A program made the position numbers and the translations under genes. The notes under the pieces are model-generated. The model was not told the origin of the DNA, ran no database searches, and worked only from the letters and a program-made list of their open reading frames with translations. DNA of 64,000 bases from Mrakia gelida (taxonomy: Eukaryota > Basidiomycota > Tremellomycetes > Cystofilobasidiales > Mrakiaceae): the NCBI GenBank assembly GCA_024345305.1, contig BRON01000006.1, positions 930,001 through 994,000 on the forward strand, in the 5' to 3' direction. Below are positions 1-9,685 of this stretch, one piece after another. Each line of letters starts with the position of its first letter. Within the stretch, counting starts at the first letter, position 1.

Positions 1-193
1 GTTTTTTAAGGTTCTGAGGTAGCCAAATTTCACCAACACTGACTCCTACAAGAAAACGGGTCAAGATCTGGTTTCTGTCCAGAAGCTTTCGAAGTCCAAG
101 ATCTGCCCGTTTCACTACGCCGTCACTACCGAAAAGCACTATGCTCATGAGGTAAGGTTAGCGAAGTGAGTCGTCCTTAGTACTGGACATCTT
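1..193 (-). pseudogene. Truncated duplicate of the NEK-like kinase gene
   Basis: This stretch aligns base for base, by eye at roughly 85 percent, with positions about 19014-19215, which is the DFG-containing exon and flanking intron of the kinase gene at 18077-19857. Both copies are in minus orientation. The match runs off the left edge of the window and stops near 193, where retrotransposon-derived sequence begins. The copy carries only the region around the DFG segment and the beginning of the next intron, whose donor reads gtcagt instead of the parent gtgagt. It cannot encode a kinase by itself. More of the copy may lie left of the window. Confidence 0.8.
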
Positions 194-503
194 CTCGTTT
201 GACATGAATGAGGAACAGAATCTAGTCAAGTCCAGCCAACCAGACCCGCTCAGGAAGACCGAGGCAAGGAGACCCAACTTATTACGCGTCAAGCACTCCT
301 ACACTTACGAGCCCATCATCGATGAACCGGCGGTCGATTTGAATGGGAGCTGCGGACGAGGTCAACGGAACAAGACGCCATTCACAGGAACAGGAGACTC
401 GGCAAGATTTGTCCAGACGGACTACGACATCACCGACTTCATTTCGGAGGACTTCGCCGGACCCGCTCAAGCGACGCAACCCAGACTCGAGGATCTTCCA
501 CCA

Positions 504-2090
504 CCCTCCGTCCCAAATACATACGAAGAAGCCATGGCGTCGGAGCACGCCTACTTCTGGAGGGAAGCTATGGACGAAGAGATGGCGTCGATGGAAGGGA
601 ACGAAGTCTTTGAACTCACGGAGCTACCCTCAGGATCAAAAACGGTCGGAGGTCGCTGGGTCTACGCGCTCAAGAAAGGAGCCGACGGGAGGATTACTCG
701 CTTCAAAACTAGATGGGTCGCCAAGGGACTCAGTCAGCAAGAAGGAGTCGACTACGTCGAGACGTACGCGCCGGTTTCAAAGCTCAACTAACTCAGGATC
801 GTCCTCGCCATCGCCGCATCAAAGGATCTCGATCTAGTCCAAGGAGACTTTAAGACGGCGTTTCTCACAGCAGACTTAGTGGAAACGGTCTTCATGGAAC
901 AGCCAACAGGGTACGAATAAAAGGGAGCCGACAAGAAGAAACTCGTCGTGCATCTCCTCAAGGCCCTGTACGGACTCAAGCAGTCACCACTCGCGTTCTA
1001 CAATCATTCCTCAAAGTTCTTTCAAACTCAACTCAATATCTATCCACTCGAAGTGGACCCTTGCATCTACATAGGGCATAGGAAGGGACGACGGATCATG
1101 TTGGTCCAGTACGTTGACGACTTCGTCGCCGCAGGAGACAAGGAGGATTTGTAATGGGTGATGACGGAGATCCAAAAGGAATTCAAGATCGACGACAGAG
1201 GAGACCTCAACCCAGGAACCATCCTCGGAATCGACGTTACGAGGGACTGCAAGGCGGGGACAATGGACCTCAGCCAGGAACGATACGTTCAAACGGTCCT
1301 CGAACGATTCAACATGGTCGACGCTAAACCAAACAAGGTTCCGATGGACGACTTTAGGCAACTTTCGGTCCAATCGGAGAATTCGGGATCAGAGAAGCTG
1401 GACGGAGTACCCTACTCGAAGCGGTGGGATCGTTGATGTACCTCCAAGTCTGCACTCGACCGGATATCGCCTTCGCCGTCGGAGTTCTCAGCCGATCCAG
1501 TTCGAACCCACGAATGGATCACTGGGGAGCAGTCAAGATGGTCATGCGATACCTACAAGAATCAGCGGACACGTCGCTTCAACCTGGAGGACACTCGGAC
1601 GCTCCAATCGCAGAACTATGGACCGACTCCGACTATGCCGGAGACACGTAGTCAAGACGATCAACAACAGGATTCGTCGTCAAGGTCTTTGGATCCACAG
1701 TCATCTGGGCGAGTCGACGCCAAAAGGCAATCAGTCTCTCTTCTCTGGAAGCGGAGTACATCGCTCTCTCCGCAGGATGCCGGAACCTCAGATGGGTCGC
1801 CAAGATACTCGCTGAGCTCGAATACGACACAGGATCGATCCCACCAAACGTCGACAACCAAGGCGCTATCGAAACAACCAAGAACGGTGCTCACTCGGAG
1901 AAGACCAAGCATATCGACGTCGCGTACGAATACGGATGAGAGACCCAACATAGGATTCATCAAGCTCAACTACTGTCCCACCGAGGACATGCAGGCAGAC
2001 ATCCTCACTAAGGCTCTCGGAGTCGAAAAGCTCGAACGGTTCAAGAAATCGCTTAACATCCAAAAGGAAACTTCGCGCGTGAATCAAAAG
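504..2090 (+). pseudogene. Copia pol remnant (reverse transcriptase, RNase H)
   Basis: The reading starts with the conserved copia RT opening (WREAMDEEM at about 558, GGRWVYALKK, FKTRWVAKG, YAPVSK near 770). It passes a stop at 789-791, continues in frame with AIAASKDLDL and the ALYGLKQSP motif near 960, and reaches the catalytic YVDD near 1110. Further stops interrupt it near 918 and 1152. The segment GSLMYLQVCTRPDIAFAVG (about 1430) precedes RNase H with DSDYAGD near 1630, after which a stop and frame changes occur. The RNase H tail (VDNQGAIE, KHIDVAYEY) is seen near 1850-1940. At least four stops plus frame changes make this a pseudogene. No restored protein is given. Confidence 0.88.
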
Positions 2091-2155
2091 ACCAGCGGAG
2101 ACATGGATGGAAACCCGCAGAGGGGGGAAATAAAGGAAGGACTCTCAGCTCGTCG

Positions 2156-2382
2156 TGCTGGAAGGTGGCGACTCGCAGAAAGGTCTTACGTAGTAGCTTA
2201 GTTACACGTCTCGTTCAGTCCCCTTGTTAGTAACCATTCTTCGTAAACAGCTTTGTAAGCTACCTTCAGATCACGTGACCATTTCCATAGTATATAAACC
2301 TTTCGAGAAGCTAGCTTTATACAAGTAGCTTTGAACCGCATCCTGCAGACATCCCTAAGCTCAAGTGGACAACTTAACAACA
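2156..2382 (+). repeat. 3' LTR, copia family A (227 bp)
   Basis: The repeat begins TGCTGGAAGG and ends CTTAACAACA, with the TG...CA termini expected of an LTR. The same sequence occurs inverted at 39449-39675, also 227 bp and with better preserved ends (TGTTGGAAGG...CCCAACAACA), and in more diverged form at 36502-36728. A partial copy of its 3' end lies at about 4630-4706. Position directly downstream of the pol remnant identifies it as the 3' LTR. Confidence 0.88.
2291..2298 (+). promoter_or_regulatory. TATA box inside the LTR
   Basis: TATATAAA lies about 90 bp before the LTR 3' end. This is a suitable place for the U3 promoter of a copia element. The copy at 39449-39675 has changed this stretch (catactacg on the complementary strand), so only some copies keep it. 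Confidence 0.4.
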
Positions 2383-2390
2383 GGAAAGTC

Positions 2391-2785
2391 GCTCGTTGTC
2401 TCTGCTGCGATCGAGGGACGAAGGGAGTCGCTCTTCTCCCCCACCCTCAAAAAATGGCAAAGTTCGACTCTCCCCACGCCTCCCTGTAGATTCAACCCAG
2501 CTTCCCCTGTCCCTGGGCGTACGCGACAAGTCCGATATTGATGGCCATCGATGGTAGAAGGAGGGAAGGGGGAGCGACGACCGAAGAAAATTGCCCGTTA
2601 TCGAGTCATTGTCGCTCTGGGTTGTTTTGCTGAGATCGAGGGACGAGGGGAGTCACTCTTCTCCCCCACCCCCAATAGCGGAGATGTACGACTTTCCCCA
2701 CGCCTCCCTGTAGATCCAAACCAGCTTCCCTTATCCCTTGAAGTACGCGCGCGAGTCCGATAGCGATGGCTACGATCCAACGCGC
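2391..2785. repeat. Tandem duplication, period about 225 bp
   Basis: Two diverged copies lie head to tail, about 2391-2560 and 2616-2785. Shared landmarks include GATCGAGGGACGA (2409 and 2634), CTTCTCCCCCACCC, CCCCACGCCTCCCTGTAGAT and GTCCGAT. No gene function is seen. The second copy runs into the inverted gene fragment that follows. The unit starts a few bases after the LTR end, so it may be old flanking DNA duplicated near the insertion. Confidence 0.7.
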
Positions 2786-3178
2786 GAAAGGACGGACGAC
2801 CAGTCTTCGGGCATGAAGGAGGATTTAGGCGGGAAAGGAAGGGTTCTGGCCACGCGAGAGACGAGGAATGGGAGCAATCGAGCTGTTGGGAGGGGAGAGG
2901 GAGGAGAAAGGGAGTCGAGCTGGGAGGGAGGGAAGAAGGAAGGAAGGGAGCTCAGCCTCCATCGCCAAAATCGCCGCCCCGCTGCTCGACCGATATAAAA
3001 CTAAGGGGAAGTGGCAGGGAAAGCGAACTCACCTGGAGCTCTTACTTTCGATGGGGGGGCGATTTGGATTATGCGAAGCGTTCAAAGCAATCAATCTCTC
3101 TACAGATAGACTAGCTCTCTTCAGCTTATGCCGCTCGTTCCGACCGACAACCTTCCGAGCGTGAGCAGGTGACGAGAT
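2778..3178 (-). pseudogene. Inverted 5' fragment of the gene at 24120
   Basis: Read on the minus strand, this region matches the first exon, first intron and early second exon of the gene starting at 24120 (parent span about 24120-24575). The first exon reads ARKVVGRNERHKLKRASL here and ARKAVGRKERDKLKRASL in the parent, followed by LIALNAS in both. The GT donor of intron 1 (gtgagttcgc) is also conserved. At the parent's initiator ATG this copy has ATC, so the start codon is lost. Similarity ends at that position and upstream sequence differs. The copy is an exon-intron DNA duplicate, not a processed pseudogene. Confidence 0.82.
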
Positions 3179-3224
3179 GTGAGCTGAGCTGAGCTTCTCT
3201 CGCCTGAAATTATTTTGATGGCAG

Positions 3225-4357
3225 ACTGACATCTTCTCCTTCTACATGTGCGCGTGCAGATGGAGCTGCTGTCGCTGCTGGAGTCGCGATGGCTTTCACT
3301 CGGAAATTCAGCAAGGTTTTTCGACAGTCTCGACGACGCCTTCTCGCCGCTTTCGCTTCTTCCCCCTCCTCCATCTCTTTGTGCTGACCCTTGTGTACTG
3401 CTCGTGCAGTGGGTCCTTTTCAATGGACTCCTCGCTCAACTCGTCGGCGTCGTGATCATGATCCGAACTGGTTCGTCGCGTCGCGTCTCCGTCTTCCCCC
3501 CTCCTTCGCTAAACTTCCGGTTCCTTGGCCTCAGGTGGAGCTTCCGGCACAGCCGAAGTGATTTCCCACTTCATCTCCCCACACTTCGCATTTGAAGAAC
3601 GCGAGCCGAACTGACTGCCTCTCCTCACCGCTTCCTCAGTTCGTCGTCTGCCAAATCCTCCAAGGAATCGGAGAAAGACTCTCCCAGCTCGCCATCCTCG
3701 TCACAGCTCAAGCTTCAGTCATTCTCGCAGATGTGGCCTCCGTCACCGCTTTCGGTTTCCTTGCTGGAGTTGGAGTTCTGGGAGAATGGTTCGGGCTCTT
3801 GATCGGTTCGTCTGCGCTTTTTCCTCTGACTCGACTAGGTTTGGATTGTGACGTTGATTCAGAAGTTCAATCCCTTTTCACAGCTGGCGGAATCTGGTAC
3901 AAAGATACCCTCGCCATTCGTACTGTTCGTTTCCCTGACGAGAGCAAGATCCAGCTTCTCTACGACGTCCAGCGGGCCCTTCTCTTTCATCCCTGTCCCG
4001 CCTCTTTTCTGATCGCTGAAGCTTGTCTCTCAACAGGTCTTGGTCACTCGGCACCCGATACTCCGCCAGCAATCCCATCGGAACCACGCTCGTCGCTTCT
4101 TTCGGAACTGTTTCGAAGAGATCTGCATCATTTCCACTTGCCTTCGTTCGTCGCGTCGCGTTTCACCTTTTGCGCTCCCTCTCGTCGCTGACGTTCCTTT
4201 TTTCTTCATTCACCTTTGGGTCTGTGTAGTGCTCATTCCCATCGCCATCATTTTCTTTTTCGTCGGCACCATCGAGCTCGGGAGCACCCAGAACGCGGTT
4301 GATGTACAAACGCTCGACGAGAACCTTGATCAAGTCGTCGCGGACGCGAAGCTTTAA
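3225..4357 (+). pseudogene. 5'-truncated siderophore-iron transporter (MFS, Sit1-like)
   Basis: Several exons encode the C-terminal half of a 14-TM major-facilitator siderophore transporter. One hydrophobic segment reads WVLFNGLLAQLVGVVIM near 3410. The next exon has QFVVCQILQGIGERLSQLAI and TAQASVILADVASVTAF near 3640-3760, recalling the GxG...TAAQAAVPHADVA region of the family. AGGIWYKDTL near 3885 and a VQR segment near 3970 follow, then a last TM and a LGSTQNAVDV tail typical of Sit proteins, ending at TAA 4355. The N-terminal half (about 250 residues) is missing and DNA at its left is another gene fragment. Family assignment is from remembered motifs and moderately sure. It may be wholly nonfunctional. 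Confidence 0.5.
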
Positions 4358-4629
4358 TTTTATCCTATAATTTCCCTCTATTTCCACCAGGTCTTCGACA
4401 GTAGTATATAGTCTCCGCTTTGTCTTCTTAGGTAACAGTTCTACCCTTATGTCGAAAGAGAGGAGAGGAAAGGGGAGGAAAGGATGGAGCTTTTCAAAAC
4501 CTTCCCTCCCCCTCCCTTCCATCTCTTCGTCCAATGTCCAACAGATTCCATCCCTCCCTCGAGGTCAAAAAGCTTTCAAAAAGCATACCTCCGAGATGCT
4601 AAAGCCTTTGAGTATCCGATACGCACGCT

Positions 4630-4706
4630 TTGCACGAGTTTTGATACAACAAGCTTTGAACCACATCTGCAGAAATCCATGATCTCAAGTGGACGACCCA
4701 ACAACA
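4630..4706 (+). repeat. Partial LTR, copia family A
   Basis: The segment from about 4645, with AAGCTTTGAACCACATCTGC, through TCAAGTGGACGACCCAACAACA matches the last 70-80 bp of the family A LTR, including its terminus. Sequence to the left (4560-4630) resembles the LTR only weakly. No pol sequence is attached. Confidence 0.65.
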
Positions 4707-5813
4707 CGTGGTTGGGGGAGAAGGGGATCACAGAAAGCCAACGGCGACCAAGGATGGATGCTGCTTCGACATGGAGAGCTCCTCGAATGAGTTTCGATTG
4801 AAGAGCAGATCCGATTGTCTGGCATCAAACACCTTGGCACATCGAGTGCCCTGGGATATGATCTTTAGGTCCTCCGTTCGCCATCGCAAACATGACCTCG
4901 GCGAGGAGTAGCTGAAGGTGCGAGCTGCGCGAAACCGGTCTCTCCTCCGCTCTCGTCCTCGTCTGAAGACCCTCTTGGAGTCTCGCTTATACGACCCTTT
5001 GAGGTTTTTGAGAGCAGCTCGAGAGGCGGATCATTTTAACGGTTTATGACCAGCTGAATGGAGAGAGTGTTTCCATGTCGGAAAACTAGAGGTTCGCAGA
5101 GCTGACCAGCGGTGTTGAACGGAGCAACGGAGGTCTAAAAAAAGTTGGGGGTTGTTGACGAGGAGTGAGTCGACAAGTCAAAGGGGGACATGCAGGAACT
5201 CTGGTCCTTCTCACGAGTATCCCCACGTCCGTGAGTCTCTCTTCTCGCGAGACCTTCTTCCTTCCTTTTGCCTTCTTCGACCTTCCCTCGGCGACGTTGG
5301 CTTCTCGAGTTGATGCTATGAGGGAGTTCCACAAGCACTGACAGCCCTTCCTCCCTTCTTCTCGACGCGTCCGTTAAGTCGATTGATAATCCAAGGAAGC
5401 CTTCGCCTGCCTGGGTTGGTGTCCGGGCTTCGATAATTTCCGACGTTATGGCTTTTCTCCGCCCACGACACTCTGAGACGGCGACGAAGGAGGAGACACA
5501 GCCTAAACCGACACCTGTCTTATACGCTGGTTCCGAGAAGGAAACAAAAGAAACAAATCAACGTGTAGACAAATGGAACGTAGATACGACTGAACTAGAA
5601 AGGAAAGGTGCGAAAGCGTCAAGCAGAGTATCGAAAACTATGAATCAGACGACGGCGGAACAATATATCAGGATCCAGCTCAGGACACCATCCTGCAGCC
5701 CTCCGCTTCCCTGCCGACTAGCAAGACTGCCACTGAAGCAATGATGTAGAAAGAAGACTGTGGTGAGTATGTGTATTAAGGCAAACGAGGTAGAAGTGAC
5801 GGCTCAGTCCGAG
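4707..5813. other. No gene recognised
   Basis: Short open frames occur on both strands, but none shows a recognisable family, good splice structure or domain. The region contains the 3' flank of the minus-strand gene that ends at 5814. A purine-rich open frame near 5448-5744 has no supporting feature. Confidence 0.4.
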
Positions 5814-8182
5814 CTAACGAACCATCTTCAAGTTCTTGACTGCCATTCCTCTCGTCTTGTGATCCTCTGGCCACGTCGCCGACCACTTGGCCGTCGCGTT
5901 GTAGAACTATAAGATGAGAGCGAGATAAATTCAGCGTCAAAACGGCGTCGACGTAGCAGAGGTTCAAAGCGAACGCCAACTCACGTCTGACAGCGCGGTC
6001 GACGCAGAGTCCACCCAGGGCTTGTCTGATACGCCATCGGGGAACCATCCATTCGTACCACCAACCGCGACGTTCATGATCAGGAAGAAAGCTGAGGATA
6101 TATAGACGTGAGACTGAGTCAGCCTTGTGCATCAGACGCAACAAATTGGAGCAGGAGAGACCGACATCGATCAAAAGGAGCAGAGTTGTTGTAGCTCTTG
6201 AGCCAAGGATTGACGAGGCTGATTTGCTCGGTTCCGTTGGCCACGACAGGAGGAAACCTTCCGCGCTTGAAGAAGCTTTCCTTCTTGAAGTCTATGGCAA
6301 CCATCTGGTTGATCCGAGAATCGACGTCTGAGGAGAGGGACAGAGAATAGGTTCAGCTTCTGCGCGTCCCGATCCCAGTCGCACTGGAAGAAGACTCACA
6401 AGTCCAAAGGTACTTGTCGGTCCACTCGAGGCCATAGGTACGGTATCCACTGTTGTAGTATCTACGACGTTGTTCCTGTGGTCGATGGACGGGAAGGCTA
6501 ATCCATCAGCTTTGCGCACTTGCGCGTGACATTGAGACCTAGAGCCCACTCACGATCGATCCCGAAGTCCAGTAATATCGGTCCAAATCCTTGAAAGGAC
6601 CCCAGTGAAGAGAAGATGTGATATAATTGATGCCTTGGAAGGCGTAACTGGCAGCGTTTCCACGGCCCTCAAGGATCTGATTCGATTAATAGAAACGTCA
6701 GTCGATCACGCCAAGCTCGGTACAGTGGGAACACGAAAACTCACGTCGATCTCTCCGCTGATCGGCCACGCTCCGTAGTAGTTCTCGGTGGGAAGCATCC
6801 ACACTGCCGGCCACAGCCAGTCTCTGAAGACCCCCAAAAGCGGGAATGAGGATCGCTTTAGCTTTGGCTCCAAAACCTTCTTCCCGAAGTACGCAGAACA
6901 AGGCATAAGAACTTCGTGCTCACCCAGTTGGCATCCTAGCTTGGAATTCAATCTTGCCGTATCGGATGCTGTGACTCAACTTAGTGGTGAGACGGGCGCT
7001 TCGGACGGGAGGGAGGATGGTTCCGGTCGTGGAGTTACTGGTCCTGATGCAATTTGGTCCAGTCGTATTGGACGCCGTGCAAGTACCAGTAAGGTTGAGA
7101 GTGTATCCGTTGATGATCTGCTCATTGGTGAGGAGGTCCGACGTCAGGGTTGGAACGATGTAGAGGGTGTTGTCTTCGACAAAAGCGTTGGTGCCGTCGT
7201 CAGTCGTCCAGTCAAACTCGCCGTTACTAGACGAAAAAGAAAAAAAAAGTCAGAGGCGAGAGCGGGAAGACGTTCAGTCTTTGTAGGCTTCAGAACGCCA
7301 GACTCACCCGAAACCTCCAATGTTGACCTCTTGCTGCCACTTGGTGGTGTCAAACGTGTCGAAATTGTCTTCCATAACCAAACAGAGTTTTCCGAGGTGA
7401 GGAGTTGTTCTGTATGCGTCCCAGCATACTTGAATACATGAAAAGAAAAAAATAGGTCAGACCGAGAACCAGGATCAGATTCAAGAAAGGAGAATGAACT
7501 TACGGATCCCGATGATAGCTAGCCCCGCGATCAAGCTCCCGATGATGATCCACCTTGCCCACTTCTGAGCAGGATCAGGGTGCTCCAACCAAGGCTTGGC
7601 GATTTCCCCCTTCAGCCTTGTGCTGATAAAAGCCTTCCTGCTGCTTGTCCCCGGGGTCCTCCTCATCTGCATGAGCGACCTTGCTCCTCCTGGCGGCGTG
7701 CCTGTGGATCGGATGGACGCGGGCGGTCTCCCACTCTCGTCGTTCGATATGTAGGATCCTGCTTGTGAACGCCGGCCAGAATGGAGACGTTGGTTGAGTC
7801 CAGTTGCCGAGACTGAAGCGGCGAGACGGGAAAGACTGGTGTACGATCCATCCTGACTTGGGGACCCTCGAATGGGTTCGGAGGAAGAAGGAGAGGGAGA
7901 GATAAGGGATGATTCGGCGCTGGGAGCTTGGGTGGGTCCATGGTCGGCGATGGAACTTCCATCGGTCGGAGAGTCTGCTCCTTGAAGAGGTGCCTGGCCG
8001 TCTCTGGAACGGACAGGGCAGTCGTTTGCTTGTCGGCAAGATGACATTGGTCGTGAGAGAAGTATACGAGGAAGAAGATGAAACTCGCGATGGAAGAAGT
8101 CTGCTGCGCCAGACATCATGTCTGCGCCGTTAGCCGGAAGCGGGCCACCTTTTGACTTTGACTCACGCTCCCTCCGTCTCAC
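5814..8182 (-). CDS. KRE6/SKN1-like beta-glucan synthesis protein (GH16)
   Basis: This is a type II membrane protein of the KRE6/SKN1 family, needed for beta-1,6-glucan assembly in fungal walls and acting in the secretory pathway. The first exon encodes a Ser/Pro-rich cytosolic tail, then KPWLEHPDPAQKWARW and a single TM (IIIGSLIAGLAIIGI, about 7490-7540). After an intron at about 7430-7500 the lumenal part begins LCWDAYRTTPHLGKLCLVMEDN, an expected KRE6 opening. GEFDWTTDDGTNAF, LYIVPTLTSD and WLWPAVWMLP follow, and the joined catalytic motif GEIDILEGRG has both acidic residues intact. NVAVGGTNGWFPDGV (near 6050) and a C-terminal WSATWPEDH segment end at TAG 5814-5816. There are eight or more exons. 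It looks complete. It faces away from the GT2 gene across about 1.5 kb. Confidence 0.87.
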
Positions 8183-9685
8183 AATCCCGTGTCGTCCCGC
8201 CGACTCATCTTTCTGTCTCCCGCAGAGCCTTCTTCCGAAGTAGTCTTCTCCGAAATCGTCTTTCTTCTTGCCCGATCCCTGCTTCAGATCCTACACATCT
8301 TCTCGGTGTGCTCGTTGCACTCTCAGTCCAGCCAAAAGTGTCCCAAACTAGCTACCGTGGCTTCTCCTTAGATCCTCATCATTTAGATATGTAGGTAGAT
8401 CAGTCAGACGAGATTCTCTGATGTTCTGCTTCTTGGAAGTCGTCCATACGCTTTGCTCTCAACGATTGACGGCGGCCAACAAACGCTGGGACTACATGTC
8501 TTCTTGAACCGCCGTGAGATTAAGATATTGCTCTGAGCCTTCTGTACCACCGACAGTACAGAGGTGAGATTTCCAACGACACGTCACGTACAGACGCTCA
8601 CAGAGATGACAGCAGCGTTACGATCTTCAGAGCCTACATGGACGACTAAATAACCAGCGAAATCGTCTCGTCAGTCAACACGGAGAGTCTCTTTCGTCAA
8701 AGCCGCACCTTAATCACTCCCGAAGGTCCGTTTCAGGTCTCTGCTCACACTTCTGTCCTTCCTCGTGAAGAGGTGGAAAGTGATGCTTCGTGGCGTATTC
8801 GGTTTTCGCTTCGTGTCTGTATGTAGGCAGAAATTGACAAGGAGACGAAGAAAGAGACGAGCGAGACAAAGAAGACGCGACCGACCCCAGTGCATCACGC
8901 GCTTCGACCCCAGCGTATTGTCAAGTTCTTCGATAAGGAAGCTCTCCATTGGGCCCGTACCTCCTTAAACCTTGCAATATTTGAACTGATGTTAGCCCCG
9001 TACCAAACAGATATCCAGAGGACGCTGTTCCTGTTCCTCGCTTGAGGGGTCTCGCTGGGTTTGGAGGTTTCATTTGGAGCTGATCGTCGTCCTCCCCCCC
9101 TGCTGCTCTTAAATTCTCTTCCTCATTCCTAAGAGCGGGCCAGCTTGAGGCTGTTAAAGTAAGACCAGGCCTCTCCATCCGTGAGATCTGTGATATCGAG
9201 CCGTTGAAGGCGGGATCGTAAGATCGTCAGGCGGGATTGAGGAGCAAGCCGCTTGAAGGAGGGACTGTCAGCCTCGTGTGGAACCCTGAGTCCAAGTTAG
9301 CAAAAACGGGATCACTCCCACGGGCCCTTTGAGACCAGGGTTTGCATCATGGAGCTTTGGCTCCGAGGCTCGCGCACCTCGCCCATGGACTGGCTCCTTT
9401 TGACCATCGACCATCATCTCCTTCAGTACTTTCAGACTTCTCCCCTTTGTTCTTCTCGAGATCACCAGTAAGCAGCAAGCCCATCAGCTCTTCACTCCTC
9501 TTAGACAAAGCATTGACGACCTCAGAGCTCACCTCTCTCGCGCTGTTCGCCTCTTTTTTCAGCCCACTCAGCTAGCTACCCTCGTTAGTACTGCTCAGTC
9601 TTTGCTTTATTCTCAAGCTGGATGGCAGGAGAACGAAGAAGCGCACTGACTCTTCGTTGACAGCTTCCTCTCCGCCTTCCCCTCC
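8183..9685. other. Shared upstream region of KRE6-like and GT2 genes
   Basis: This 1.5-kb stretch lies between two divergent starts. Small open frames exist on both strands (for example 9268-9575) but none has a recognisable domain. Pyrimidine-rich stretches before 9686 suit a fungal promoter and 5' leader. An unrecognised short upstream exon cannot be excluded. Confidence 0.4.

Larger units (their letters stand above)
198..2382 (+). mobile_element. 5'-truncated Ty1/copia LTR retrotransposon
   Basis: The element keeps the C-terminal half of pol (reverse transcriptase and RNase H) followed by a 3' LTR. Gag, protease, integrase, the 5' LTR and primer-binding site are absent. Domain order RT then RNase H directly before the LTR is typical of the copia superfamily. 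The left junction abuts a fragment of a host kinase gene and the right junction abuts a tandem duplication. In-frame stops and at least one frameshift show that it is dead. Two solo LTRs of the same family lie at 36502-36728 and 39449-39675, so the family was once mobile in this genome. Confidence 0.88.

Noticed and set aside
282..548. Minus-strand frame of 88 codons
   Set aside because: It is antisense to the copia reverse-transcriptase coding sequence and only mirrors its composition.
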